From Sciurus carolinensis (lineage: Eukaryota > Chordata > Mammalia > Rodentia > Sciuridae), in assembly GCF_902686445.1 (NCBI RefSeq), contig NC_062232.1:69271440-69335439 (forward strand): a DNA stretch of 64,000 nt. The letters run 5' to 3'. A model generated the notes under the pieces. That model had not been told where the DNA came from, ran no database searches, and was given only the letters and a program-made list of their open reading frames with translations. Shown one piece after another: positions 1 to 11,980 of this stretch (positions within the stretch are counted from its first letter, which is position 1; the number at the start of each line of letters is the position of its first letter). The translations under genes were made by a program, and so were the position numbers.

Positions 1-205
1 TAAGAGAAGAATGGAGGAACTTTGAATTGTGTAGATGGAAACAAGGGGGAGAGGAGGTGGGGTAAGGAAAGATAGTGGAATAAGACAGATGTCATTACAC
101 TATGTACATGTATAATTACACAAATTGTGTGAATCTACATCATGTACAACCATATAAATGAAAAGTTGTACCCCATTTGTGTAAAATGAATCAAAAACAT
201 TTTAA
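1..205 (+). mobile_element. L1 3' UTR tail (5' part outside window)
   Basis: This is the end of an L1. It has the purine-rich stretch, then the characteristic 3' UTR run with 'cattacactatgtacatgta' and 'gtaccccatttgtgtaaaat', ending near an A-rich tail. The same 3' UTR ends the copies at 12.95-13.74 kb and 47.6-47.8 kb. The sequence immediately after it reads as an LTR interior, so the L1 appears to have landed inside an LTR. Confidence 0.85.
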
Positions 206-346
206 AAATGCATTAATCCACTGATGAGGTTAGATAACTCATGATTCTATCATTTCCTGAAACCTCACCTCTGGACCTTGCTTCATTGCAAACCATGTCT
301 TTAAGTATATGAACTTTTGAGGGACACTCATATTCAAACCATAATA
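206..346 (-). mobile_element. MaLR-type LTR fragment
   Basis: The stretch resembles the outer part of the minus-strand LTR at 17846-18284: 'attaatccactgatgaggtt' here corresponds to the 'attaatgcactgattaggtt' segment there. It ends with a 'catgaactttt..gggg..ca..ttcaaacc' type terminus. The rest of the LTR would lie left of the window, beyond the L1 that split it. Confidence 0.6.
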
Positions 347-1783
347 ACTATAATTACCCTTGTAATTTTAATGTTGCAACAAGAATAATTTTAATACAAA
401 AATAAAATATAATGAATAGCAAAAAAAAAAGGGTTTTATTATCTTCTGTCACCTATTTGTTTCTGTGTTAAATTTAAGCACCTACCTATCTGAACTTTAC
501 TACTTGATTTTATACAACTAAGTTTTCCAACAAAGTCATTTAAATTGCTTTGCACATAAAACAGAATAAATAGAATTTTGTCTTAGGTGTTAGAAACTTG
601 CTGTTTAAAGAAAACAATATTGAGTATAGAAAAGAAAATTATTTAAAGAGGGCAATGCTTTAAAAACATATTAAAGCCTACCATTATATTTATTAAAACA
701 GTTATTCCAACAATTTCACATCAAGAAATTGATGGATTTCATACTAATTAGAGATAGTATCTGTACATATAATGATATTACCAAGAAAGAAGAATCAAGT
801 CAATTTATTTTAACACATATAATTGAAATAAACAAAAACATGTTATATCTATTGCAATTTCAAGGTCATAGGAAAGTGTTATTTGGGGTGACATGTAGCA
901 GAAAGCAATGTGGAGTGTGAGTTTATAAAGGCAGTGAAAAGGTTTTATTCATCTTTCCATGATCTGTGTTTAACACAGTGCCTATTCATACCAAATGTTT
1001 ATTTAATACATTCCATATATCAGGAGTGAACCATACAGTTATCCCTGCCATCTAACTGTGTGGTTCCTGGATGAAACAGAACATCAAGGAAAAAATAAAA
1101 AAAAAACTTCCAGAAACTAACAGATACTATTTTCTTTTTGGTTTTGCTAATGCCACACCAAATAAAGGATGCATTAAAACATATCCAACCAAGTTTTCAT
1201 CTTTCACCAAAGTATTTTTTATTGTACACTGTAAAGAGAACACTGTGTCTATATTTCAGTTTAGAGGGAAACTTACACAATAGCTTTTGTATAATTAAGT
1301 GTGCCTTAAATTATTCAGCAATAAAGATTTAAATAAAGAGCATATAATAAAATTTGCTTGCAAGTAGTTACAATGAGTGAAAATTTAACACTTTATAGAA
1401 ACATAGAATATTCCCTAGTTAATAAAATTATTGAAGTAACTATTTTCTTTTTTTTTATGATATCTCTCATCAAGGTCATATCCCAAGAACTGGTTAGTAT
1501 CTAAATGAAGCTTCATTTACAATCAATAACAAAGAGCAAAACACAGGACGAATCTGGTCCATTCTATCTGATGATATAATTTTACCAAGGATTATAGAAC
1601 AGTATCTATCTAAATAAAGCCAAAATAGCTCTAAAGCTTGTAAGAAAAACGTTTCATTTTTCTTATTGTTTTTTGTGTTTACGTAAACTGAATCAAATGT
1701 TTTCTTGCTTTTATATTCTTATAGATGAACTGTCTTACTTATGTGGCCATCTGTTTCTAGTAGATATGACATTACCATTTATT
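347..1783. other. unannotated AT-rich sequence
   Basis: No gene, known repeat or RNA is recognised. Open frames of 63-70 codons (729-920, 1071-1332) have no recognisable motif and lie in AT-rich sequence where frames of that size arise by chance. Confidence 0.5.
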
Positions 1784-1869
1784 ATTAGTCAATAACCATA
1801 AGTAATTTACTTCAATTAATTTTGAAGCTATTAGTCAATAACCATAGGTAATTCACTTCAATTAATTTT
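1784..1869. repeat. tandem duplication, period 46 bp, two copies
   Basis: 'attagtcaataaccata' occurs at 1784 and again at 1830. The following bases match for about 40 positions, with two transition differences (a/g and t/c). The units diverge after 'caattaatttt'. This is a simple two-unit minisatellite-like duplication. Confidence 0.9.
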
Positions 1870-3189
1870 CACTGTTTATGAAATGCTACATCAATTATTG
1901 CATTACTTATGTCTGACCTGACACTTTTGAATTGTCGAGTTGGTTAAAATCATTTGTGACCTAATAGGGAAGGTCCTAGCAATTGGAAGAACTGTTGCTT
2001 GTTTTATGTTTTACATGATAGCTATTATTTTTTAACCTCCATCTTATGTTTCATGGATTATTCTATATATTTTATATACATAATCTCATTGGATTTTTAG
2101 ATGTATAAATTCTTTAACCTCCTTCCAGTAAGTAGTTTCTGAGAGGGCAATAACATGTGGAAACCTGTGGGGTCGGTGATAAATGAGGAGCTTGAAAAAC
2201 AATGTAATAACTCTGTAAGGAGATGGTGTCCTTCGAAGTGGAGAGAATTCACTGAAGCAGTGAAAGATTAGGAAATTGAGGCAGGAAAGAAGTGGTTTTG
2301 TATGCTTTAGGGTTTTAGTTTAAAGTAGAAGAAACCCACTAGAGCTAACTTAAGCAAAAGGGAAAATTAATTATGCTTAGGGTATAGGGTCATCTTGTGG
2401 AATCAAATGGTAAGGGCATAGGTAGACCTCAAGGACATTCTGGAACCAAAATGGATGTAGTGATTTTGGATCTTGTTTTCTCTACTCATTGCTCTGAATC
2501 ATTTCTCTCATTCATATTGGATTCCTTTTATTTTCAGTCAATATTGGTGATTATGAGAGGAATGTAGATTTCCATTCTTTATCTTTATGTGTACAGGAAT
2601 ATAATTTTTACTTGCCTTTTAAAGTTTAGTAGAATTTCAAGTACAAATTAAAATAGAATATGGCATAATATAAAATGTATGGAATTGTTATTATTTTCAA
2701 CCTCCTCCCCCACTGTACTTAAGTCATGCAACCACACCAGCATTATTTCTTATTTTAATAACAAATTCACATTATTCAAAGCAGACAAGGTAGTTTCAGG
2801 GAAAGTTTTGGTGAAAATTTTGAGCTTAAGCAACTGAGGAGGGAATACACACAGCTTTGATATTGTGTAATCACAATGGAATCAAGAGACATGACCAAGT
2901 GCATTTTGTTTTCATACTCTGATCACTTAGGAAGAAAAGAACAAAGACTTTGTGTTTTTGTCAACTATTTCCCAGTTTTGTGTGTTTTGCAAACACCTAT
3001 AATAGAAAATACATTATATATGTAGTGATATTCTGTGAAAAAAGAAAGAAGAAAGATAAACTAATTTTTTTTCCTTTTCAGCTTTTGGTTTTTTCAGAGT
3101 TATCAAGAGAAGGACACACTAATTTACAAATTATTGTTTTGTTTGTTTACATAGTATCTTTCTGTTTCAATCACTGTGTTAAATATGCA
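1870..3189. other. unannotated; possible old repeat at 2320-2560
   Basis: There is no gene. The part around 2320-2560 ('gctaacttaagcaaaa' then a long degenerate stretch) resembles an ancient interspersed repeat also suspected at 52330-52680, but I cannot name the family. The small frame at 2950-3192 has no support. Confidence 0.35.
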
Positions 3190-3500
3190 TAACATAAAAT
3201 TTATCATTTTAACAATTTTGAAGTATATAGTTCACTGACACAAAGCACATTCACATTATTGCATAATTATCACCACCATCTATCTAAGCTCTATATTCCA
3301 TCCTCTTCAAACCTGACAATCACCATTCCATTGTCTGTCTCTAGAAGTTTTTGCTACTTTATGTAGCTCATAAATGTGGAATCATGTAATAATTGTCTTT
3401 TTATAACTGGTTGGTTTCACTTACCATAATGTCTTCTGTGTTCATTCATATTTTATCATGTGTCAAAATTTTCATCCATTTGTAGGAATGTATGGTCTGA
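3190..3500 (-). mobile_element. ancient L1 (L1M class) 3' end
   Basis: On the plus strand the text runs 'acataaaatttatcatttt', 'atcaccaccatctatct', 'acaatcaccattccattg', 'ggaatcatgtaataattgtc', 'tttcacttaccataatgtct'. This is the order found in the widespread mammalian L1M 3' end in reverse orientation. It is heavily diverged, so it predates the squirrel-specific L1 copies. Confidence 0.8.
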
Positions 3501-3509
3501 TTTTATAAT

Positions 3510-4410
3510 TTAATGACTATCATTTTGTTCAGATACTATTTTTCTGATGTACTTTACTTTTTGAATATATTTAAGATAGCTGTTCTAACATCTTTGTCTA
3601 CTAAGTCTCAACCTTGTTATTTGAGGGAGAGTTTCTGAAGATTAATTCTGTTATTTTTAATGGGCTATGCTTCCTGGTTCTTGAGCTTTATCATTAAAAA
3701 TTGGTGTGTGACAAAACAGATCCCTCTCTAAGTCTTTGCAGACTAGTTGTAAAGACCTTAACTAATCAAGAGTGTATGTTCTGAGACTTGGGACCATTCT
3801 ATTTTGAAAGTTTAATGTCTTCTCAGGTATTTTCTGGGAATGGGCACTACCTGGGTTTATATGTGTACAATTATTTTTTTATTTCCCCCATAAACACCAC
3901 TGCTTTCAAATATTTTACTATGCTAATATCTTTACCTCAGAATATTATAATATTATAATATTAGAATATTAGAAGTTTTATTGCTTTTTTCTACCCACTG
4001 TCTCTTATCACAGGGATCTACAGTCTGCTTGTGACTTTCATATTCTTCAGTTTACATCATTAGCTTCAGCGGCTTTTGCCAAGCTGAGATCCATTCTAGC
4101 TATGTTGCCTTCTTTATGAAGTGGGACTGAAATCCAGTAGCTCAGACTACCCAAAGATAAGTGAGAAGGCTAAAAGTAAGATTTCTCTTCCCCTTTAGTC
4201 CCTACGGAAGGAAACAGTATTTAGGCCAGTTCCATCTGAATACTCTTCTCTGTATCAAGGAGTGGGTACAGCAAGGACAAAAAAAAATGTCAAGATGTTC
4301 CTCACCATTAAGTTGGTTTCTTCTCAATTGGTATTTGCTTAGCTACTGTAGATCTCTGATGGGTTTTAAAAGTCCCTACTATGTTATTTTAGCCAGTCTT
4401 TAATTTTTGA
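3510..4410 (+). mobile_element. old LINE-like interspersed repeat
   Basis: Segments such as 'taagatagctgttctaacat', 'gggctatgcttcctggttc' and 'aggccagttccatctgaata' recall an ancient repeat common in mammals that I associate with L1M 5'-region sequence. Family and boundaries are uncertain. An 80-codon frame at 4161-4403 lies inside it and is not a gene candidate. Confidence 0.4.
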
Positions 4411-6834
4411 AGAAATAACTCCATAGGAGAAAGAGAGTTTGAAATTTCCTAGTCCAACATTTTGCCTGCATAATTCTTCTATTTACAAATTTAAGTCATC
4501 AGCTATAAATCAAAGACAAAAAAGTATGAGTGACAAATAAGATTTTGTCAATATTTGGTATACTTATACAATTTTATTACTTTAACACTATTGATTAGTT
4601 ACCTAACTTTGAAAAAGTTCTCCTCAGTTTATCAATGCGGAATATTTTTGCTCTAGGGATAGGCAGAAAGACCAACACATATCTTTGGTATCTGTCCTTA
4701 AATGTGTTTCATACTATGATGACAGAACTTTAGAGCTTAAACCTAAAATCATCAAAGTGATAGCAAGCCAACATTAAAATAAAATTCATGTGAATAATTT
4801 TAATTGGAAGATATCCTTTACTTTCAGAGCTGATGCTTTCCTTTAGGGGAATACAGGTGGGGGAAATGTGGTGGATGTAACTATTACATTCTACAAGAGA
4901 AAAATTTAAAAATCCTTTAGACTTAAACCAAAAGAACAGGCATTACACAAAACAAAACGATTGTAAAATGGTGTTTGGGGAAACCTTCAAAAGATTATTA
5001 CAGGGTGAATTTTGGACTCAGACATTTGTATCTCATTCATTTTAATGCACATGCACATAGGATTGGGAGAAATTCAAATAATTTAGCTCTAAATTATATT
5101 GAATCTATATTGGTTTTACATGTCAGTTAAAATTTAAACATAAAATATAAATGCATAAATGGTTAAGGGAAATGGACTAGAAATTAATAACTGTCCCATT
5201 TTATTTGTTTCCAGATATTTAACACTATCAACTAATTTAGCTGTTATGCAATGGTCTATGAAATGCATGAAAACACAGAGTAGTTTAGAAACATGAGATC
5301 AGATAGTAAAGTATCTGTAAAACTAATCATTAAAGAAAATATAGAGGGCACATCTAACTTACACACCATTTTTCTGCTTTTTATTTTGAATTTAAGGTAG
5401 TTAATCCTCTTAATTTTGAAATTCCCTTTTCCGAAAATTATAATCATAACTATGCTTAAATAAATTGTTATTAAATTTAGACAGATGAGTCATTAGTTAA
5501 TTGTAAGATAATTTTTGATTTTGAAATCAGCATGCCAAAAATTTCATTGATGCCTGCTATTCATATAGAATACTTTCATTATATAAATAAATTTGCTACA
5601 ATCCTAAAGATATTAGTAATATCATAATTGAGTACATAGAACATAGGAAATGAAAGGTAAAATTGCTTTTAATCAGTCTAACCTTCAAAACTACTAGCTG
5701 CATTTTTCCTTACTGACCACATAGATATTATATATGGCTATAATTTTCTGAAGATCATTTTAATGTCTTCAAATACTCACTCCTGGGTTAACAAGTGTTA
5801 GAAAGGAGCCTGATGGGTGACATAGCTCTAATTCTTACCCTATCTCCAATTTATCAGTGAAACATGTTATTTTATTCACAGCTGGAAGCCAAAGTAGAAC
5901 CACTTGTCTGCTTCTAGATCTACACAGTAGGGTAAGCAAAATACTGAGGAAACTAAAATGCATCTTGTAGAGGTACCTAAGGACAATTCTGCACCAAATA
6001 AGGAAAAATACAGAAAAAGATTTATGCATGATTCCTACCAGGCTGCAAAACTGAGCAAAACTTAATAACTAAAATAACAGTTAACTTTTTATCAAGAGGT
6101 CACTATGATTACTGTTAGATGCTTTAAAATGTAAATTTTATAATTCTAACTCTGGGCTAAAAATTTATGTTATGATTTTTTTAATCACAACCATAGGCAA
6201 TTTGAGAATCTTTTGTCTGTTGGACCTCATAGGATTACATGCCTCCTACCACCATACTTAATACACAGTGCATTGAGTCCCTGAGGGCAGAATTAGTCAA
6301 GAACTCAGGTACCCCTAGTCAGTTACGCTCTTATATGTGCCTGCAGTTTTAGCTCAGGTACCTTGTTCCTTTTTCATATAGGCCTTTGGCCAAGGCCTTC
6401 CTTAGTTTCTTCTGCCAAGATGCCCTTATGGGACAGGGGAGGATATTGGTAGAAGAGAACCTTGACTCAGTTTCTCTAATATGACACAGTATTCAGTACG
6501 TTTCCATTTCTAGCTCTTTCTTCTCTTCCAACTCCAGACTTCAGCTCCACAAAATGCCAGGCAGGAGTCTTACTCAGAGTTTCCTTGGCAGAAGAGCATT
6601 CCCCACATCTCTGCTTATCCACCTGACCCTACACTGGCACAGTTTCATGGCAAAAATGGAACAATGAGAAGGTTGGCACTTTCTAAATTTTAGTGTCTTG
6701 TCTACACTATTACAATAAATGATTAAGGTATTAATATTTATCTTTATTTTGACCTGTTTTCTTAATTGGTTATTCTAGCACCTGACAGTTCAGTTCAGCT
6801 CCTGACATTACATAATTTAAACTTCTGAAAAATC
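4411..6834. other. unannotated AT-rich sequence
   Basis: I see no gene or confident repeat. The part at about 6300-6700 is somewhat richer in G+C and may be an old repeat, but no family is recognised. The minus-strand frames at 5256-5447 and 5835-6029 have no motif. Confidence 0.45.
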
Positions 6835-6990
6835 TAATGAGTTGTGTGTAATGCACATTATATGTGGAGAATACTGGGGCTTGGAAAGGTTTCATAACTA
6901 GATTAAGAGCACACAGGTAATAAGTGTGATAATAATCAAAATAAAAACTTGAATTTCACTGAACAACAAGGTTAGTACTCTTAAAAAACT
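6835..6990 (-). mobile_element. MIR SINE fragment
   Basis: The order 'actggggcttggaaaggttt', 'agagcacacaggtaataag', 'aaaacttgaatttcac' follows the reverse complement of the MIR consensus (gag.ctt.gagaggtt / cacacagctagtaagt / gaacccaggtct). It is strongly diverged. Confidence 0.6.
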
Positions 6991-7444
6991 CACTTATTAA
7001 CTTGAGTAAAGAAATTGTGTTATTACAATGGAAATTATCTTTGTTGGAAAGGGGCTAGGGTATGATAAACAATAAGAGTTCCAAAAATACAACTGGGAAC
7101 AATTCTTATTTGAATTAATTAAATTAGCATTAAATATAACTGTCTTTGTGTTACAAAATATGTACTAGAGTAGCTGAGATATCCCCAGCCTAAGTCAGGA
7201 GACAAAACCCCAAGTAGACAAATGTAAAGGGTGCAAAGCTCAGAGGGGTTGACCCTGACCAAGGAAGGTGATCACAGTTTATAGTTTGAACAAGCCCCAT
7301 CATGTAGACTGCACTGTCAGAAACACAACAACAAAAAAATGGCATTATAGTATCTTGACTATTACTCTAGTATCATCTTTACCACAGCAAAGCATAATGG
7401 CCATTCTTAATGAAATCATTTGACAAAGCTCTTATATTTTCAAT
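6991..7444. other. unannotated sequence
   Basis: I see no gene, and nothing identifiable beyond the MIR edge on the left and the LTR on the right. Confidence 0.45.
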
Positions 7445-7880
7445 TTCAAAAGTCCCTCAAAGACTAATGGGTTAAAGAATTGATCTACAATGTAGCAATG
7501 CTAAGAAGTGGAATTTTGGAAAAGTGATTCAATCATAAGTCCTCTGATCTTATCAATGGATTAATTCACTGATATCTTCATAGTTGAATGGACTATTTGG
7601 AGGTGTTGGAAACTGTAGAAAGTGGAACCTAGTTAGAGGAAGCAGTTTACTGGGATGTGTACATCTTGTCCCTGACCCTTTCCTTTCTTTATGCTTCCTA
7701 GCTGACATGAAGTAAGAAACTGTGCCATGAAACTCTGCTGCAACTTGGGCCTAAAGTAATGGAGCAAGTCAAACACTGACTGAAACCTCTGAAACAGTAA
7801 GCCATAATAAATAAGTCTTTCCTCCTTTAATTTGATTTTCTCTGGTATTTTGTCACAGAGACATGAAACTAACGTAGCAG
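7445..7880 (+). mobile_element. MaLR-type LTR
   Basis: A diverged ERVL-MaLR LTR in sense orientation. It has an 'aagtccctcaaagactaatg' start-like part, 'caatggattaattcactgat', 'ggactatttggaggtgttgg', 'cttcctagctgacatga' and the 3' part 'cctctgaaacagtaagcc' followed by a polyadenylation signal 'aataaata' and 'gtattttgtcacagagac'. The minus-strand frame at 7633-7944 is a shadow within it. Confidence 0.7.
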
Positions 7881-7959
7881 ACATCCATGATGTCATACCT
7901 ATTTTTTCATGTTTAAAATAAGCAACATCAGGACAAATGCTCATGCTACCACTTCTCTA

Positions 7960-8195
7960 ATTCTCCCTTCTATAGTCACATCTCATTCTAACTCTGTCTC
8001 CTCTTCTGCCATCATGTTCCAAATTCAAGAACCCTTGTCACTACATTGGGAATCCCCAGAAAATCCAGGATAATCTCCCTATTTTAAGATCATATGAGTA
8101 GTCACCTTAATTCCCCTTTACCATGTAACCTAACACATTCACAAATTTCAGGAAGTAGGACATGAGCACATTTGGAAAAGAAGCATTATTCTAAA
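7960..8195 (-). mobile_element. MLT1-type MaLR LTR fragment
   Basis: On the plus strand the run 'cccttgtcactacattggga', 'aatccaggataatctcccta', 'ttaccatgtaacctaacaca', 'aggaagtaggacatgagcac' follows the reverse complement of the MLT1 class LTR. Only the half nearest the LTR start is present. Confidence 0.75.
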
Positions 8196-8263
8196 TATTG
8201 ATTGTTATCATTGTTTATAATAATTGCACAGGAAAACTTTAATCATTCTTGTTTCTTGCTATG

Positions 8264-8650
8264 GTTCTGGTATAGTTTGAATCTGGAAAGTCCTCCTCAT
8301 GCCTATAAGTAAATGTTTGGTCCCCTGCTTTGTGCAATTGGCAATTTGCTAAAACCCTTAAGAAGTGGAGTGTAGTGGGGAATCTTGGTCATGGTGGCAT
8401 GTTCTTGTAGGGGATTATGGGAACTTGATACTTTACTTTTTTTTCTTTTTGCTTCCTAGTGGTGAGGTAATCAGTTTTGCTCCAGTACATACTGCTATGA
8501 TAATATGCCACCTTGCCACCAGCCCCAAAACAATGGGAATTAAATCATGGATCATAACTTCTAAAACTTTGAGCCAAAATAAATCTTTGCTCTTTATAAG
8601 TTGATATTCTCAATATTTGTCATAATGGAAGAAATCTGACTGGCACAGAA
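8264..8650 (+). mobile_element. MaLR 5' LTR
   Basis: A sense-orientation MaLR LTR opening 'tggtatagtttgaatctgga' and closing with 'actttgagccaaaataaatc' (polyadenylation signal) and 'tctgactggcacag'. The sequence directly after it matches MaLR internal DNA, so this is the left LTR of a partly preserved element. The 79-codon frame at 8365-8604 lies wholly inside. Confidence 0.75.
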
Positions 8651-9436
8651 TGTAGGTACTGAGAAGTGGAGTACTGTTACTATGTGTGTAATGATGTGGA
8701 AGATCCTTTGGAATTTGTTTAAAGGAAAATTTAGAAAAGTTTGGAGAAATATGCAAGAGAAAAATCTATGAAGCTATAAGCAAAGCTTAATGGGCAATTC
8801 TGGTGGGAACTCAGATGACTAGAATACTAATAGGAATGTGCATGCTAAAGGCTATGATGATGGTTCAGATGGAAATGAGGAATCCGTTGGAAATTAGATT
8901 AGAGGCCAGTATTGTTATACCAGGGTAAAAAATTCGATAGTATTTTGACTGTACCCTGCAATTTTATGGGAAACTGAATTTAAAGGTGAGAGTTTGTTTG
9001 TTTTTGTTGTTATACTGTGAATGGAATTAAGGGGCATTCTACCACTGAGCTACATTCCCAGCCCTTTTTATTTTTTATTTTGAGACAAAGTCTGCTAAAT
9101 TGTGGAGGTTGACCTTGAAATTGTGATCCTCCTGCCTCAAAGTTCTGATTAGTGGGATTGTAGGCTGTGCCCAGTCATGGCAGAAGAAATTTTAAGTCAA
9201 CACAGCATTCAGGTAGTGGCAGAAGTATCAATGGTTTGTTTTATTCAAATTCACATAGAGAATTGGAACCAAAGAGGACCAGAGTGAAAAGGTTTGAAAT
9301 ATGTGTAAACCTTCAGTCATGGAGGGTGCTGTGATTTCGACAATTGTCACCCAAAGGCCCATGTGTGAATTCCTTCCAATGACTATTATTTCAAAAGTGA
9401 TCCTCAGGGTACTCTGATATCACAGGACCTTCTAGG
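8651..9436 (+). mobile_element. MaLR internal region plus start of 3' LTR
   Basis: After the LTR the sequence runs 'gggcaattctggtgggaact', 'attgttataccagggtaaaa' and 'tgcaattttatgggaaactg'. This is the order of the non-coding MST/THE1-like internal region. It is split by a SINE (8993-9176). From about 9327 'gtgctgtgatttcgac' and 'cacccaaaggcccatgtgtg' look like the start of the second LTR. There is no coding capacity, as expected for MaLRs. Confidence 0.6.
8993..9176 (-). mobile_element. dimeric B1-ID SINE
   Basis: Read on the minus strand, a B1/7SL-like left half ('cctacaatcccactaatcag', 'gaggcaggaggatcac') is joined through an A-rich linker to an ID/tRNA-Ala-like half ('gggctgggaatgtagctcag', 'tggtagaatgcccctt') with an A-rich tail at the left end. 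The B1-dID dimer is known from squirrels and related rodents. It interrupts the MaLR internal region, so it is the younger of the two. Confidence 0.85.
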
Positions 9437-9704
9437 TAATTTTTTATTGTGTTGAACTGCTAAAGCACTCACACATCACTGTAGACATAGTTCAAGTGAA
9501 CCTGAATATAGTTCATGCCAGTAGCAATTTTGAAACTACTTTAGATGTAGAGGAGCATTGAACTAATAAATAAATCCATTATGGATAATTAGAGCTGAGT
9601 TTCTAATTAGAGATAGAAGTTACAAATGTAATATAGTAAAAGGTAAATGTGAACCTATGTTAAAAGGGTATTAGGTTAGAATCAGAGTTGTTTAAATTCC
9701 TTTT
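9437..9704. other. unannotated sequence
   Basis: No gene or repeat is recognised between the MaLR remnant and the L1 3' UTR fragment. Confidence 0.4.
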
Positions 9705-9965
9705 CTTTTTACGTGTATGTGTACATTATGTGTGCATATATTTTTAATTATAAATGACAGTAGAATGTATTTTTGCATATTATATATACATGGAGTATAA
9801 TTTTTTCTAATTAGAATTCTATTCTTTTGATACATGATGCAGAATTACCCTGGTCATGTATTCAAATACAAGGGTAGAAAAGTTATGTTCAATTAATTCT
9901 ATTGTCCTTACTACTGCCTTCCCCTGTCATTTCCCTTCATTTCCCCTGGGTCATTATTTCTTATG
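9705..9965 (-). mobile_element. L1 3' UTR fragment
   Basis: The text 'ttaattataaatgacagtag', 'aatgtatttttgcatattat', 'tacatggagtataat', 'gatgcagaattaccctggtc' and the C/T-rich 'tgtcatttcccttcatttcc' is the reverse complement of the L1 3' UTR lineage that also ends the copy at 14849-17810 (tail 'gatgtataactaaaa'). Confidence 0.65.
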
Positions 9966-11561
9966 GAAGAATTTCAATTTAAAAAATTAGAAGGAAAAGA
10001 AGGAAATGGAGAATACTAGAAAAACCTCACAGTAAAATCTGCTGCAGATAAATCAAATGAAATGAATAGTAAATTAGTAGCTAAATGTTTAAAGAGAAAC
10101 TGGATATTTGTGTAGTCTCAAAATGTCTCTCAAGATATTTAATAACTTCAATGGTAAAATAGCAATTTTTGGTCAGAAGATCTAGTGCACATCATCTTAA
10201 CCAAGTGATCTAGATTAATGTTATCAGTATTTAGGAATATAAATATCCTGTTAGTCTAATTTCATGCATTGAGAAGCTTGCAGCATCACCCGTGTAATAT
10301 TTGTGCTTAAAAACTCTATAACCTGAAATTATCCAGGAGAATATATCAGACAAACTCAAAATGAGAGAAATTCTACAAAATAATTCCTCAAAAAGTGTCA
10401 AAGTCATAAAATACAGGAAAAGACTGAAGAAATGTAGCAGGTTAGGGATGGCTAAAGTAACAGATTAACCAAATGCAATGTGAGATTCTGTATTGGATGG
10501 TGAAACACAAAATGGACATTAGTAGACAAACTGGTGAAAAATGAATAAGGTCATTAACTTAGCTAATACTTTTTTATCAATATTTATTTCCTCTTTAGGA
10601 AAGTTTAGATACTTATTGTATGACAGTGTAAGATGGTAAAATTTGAGAAAGCTGAGAGATGTATATGCAACAATGCAGTATCATTGAATATGCCTAGTCC
10701 AAAAGCTCAAGATGCTTCAAAATTGGAAACTTTTAGCACCAGCATGGAAAATTTCATACCTAGAATTGATATCAGTCAAAATGCAGAGACACTAAAAATA
10801 TCATATAAAATTATGTTCAACCTATGTATATAAGGTATATATGAAACAAATAAATTCCATGTTTAGATTTGAGTTGTGCCCCTATGATATCTCATTATGC
10901 ATATGCAAATATTCCAAAATCTGAAAAAAAAATTGAAACACTTCTGTTCCTAAGCACTTCAAATATGGAGCATTCAACTTGTAGTCTACCCTAGGCATGA
11001 TAGGAACACAAAAGCAGAGATCTTAGGTTAAACCAAGTATCTGGAGATGTCTTAATGGAATAGATAATTTCTTTGACAATTTTTGGACAATTTAGAGATA
11101 TTCAGAAAATAATAGCATACATTCTGGAATTTAATAATTCTCTTCATATTTAGCCATTAATTATTTAATATATTCATATTAATTTACAAATTTTCAGATA
11201 ATTTATTTGTGATTTTAGACAAATATTTTGATAACAAAGAAAATTTTATTTTCAGATCTTTGGAATTTACCTTTACACAGTACCAACACAGACTCTGATA
11301 ATGTATTTTGCCTGTCTTTGTAATCGATTTCAACAGTCAAACTGAATTGGTTGAGCAGTGATCCACAGAATCATCAACATTGTACAAACAAATGTTTAAG
11401 TACAGTGCATTCAATTTGAAAATGTTGGGCTGCAGAAAAGAACTTGTATGAGACTGGAACATTATTTCTCTTCCAATCAGTATTGCACTCTCCTGAAAAT
11501 TTGCCACATCAATAGCTACTGATATATTCAGTTGCAAAGAATAGATTTTAAACTAATACAT
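9966..11561. other. unannotated AT-rich sequence
   Basis: I see nothing identifiable. The 66-codon frames at 10633-10833 (plus) and 11337-11537 (minus) carry no recognised domain. Confidence 0.45.
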
Positions 11562-11980
11562 TGTTGGGACAGGCCCCAAAATGGCTGTAGTTAGGTTCCC
11601 TCACCAAGACTTTTGTTGGGCTATTTTACGTTTTCAGTGTGTAGCCAGGGTTCAGAACTTGCTATATTATGGCTAATCAAGACCAGAAACACTGTGATTC
11701 AGTGTATAGACTCAAGGTCATAAACATTAACTTGTGAGCATTTACCCACCCTATGTAGCCTGTTGGCAGTGTGCCTTCTTTGTTAGTCTCGCATATAAAA
11801 AGGGCCTAAGGAAATGTGCAAAAGGGAGGGGCTAAAATGGAACCTGCTGGGGGCTGAAGTTGAAGGGGGCTGACTAATGGCTGTGGCCACCACTGAATAA
11901 AGCATGTCTACTATCCTGTGTCTTGCATCTTCTTCCACCTGCTGAACCCTGAATCTACTTCCTGGGTCAGAGACCCAGCA
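11562..11980 (+). mobile_element. solo LTR of an endogenous retrovirus
   Basis: A 419-bp block opens TGTTGGG and closes CCCAGCA, an imperfect inverted terminal pair. A TATA box (tataaaa, 11794-11800) and a polyadenylation signal (aataaa, 11896-11901) sit in the order of an LTR U3-R-U5. The flanking hexamers atacat and tgacat agree at four of six positions, a possible decayed 6-bp target duplication of the ERVK type. There is no internal region on either side. The minus-strand frame at 11783-11986 is a shadow. Confidence 0.75.

Noticed and set aside
7633..7944. 103-codon minus-strand frame
   Set aside because: It lies almost wholly antisense to a MaLR LTR and shows no domain.
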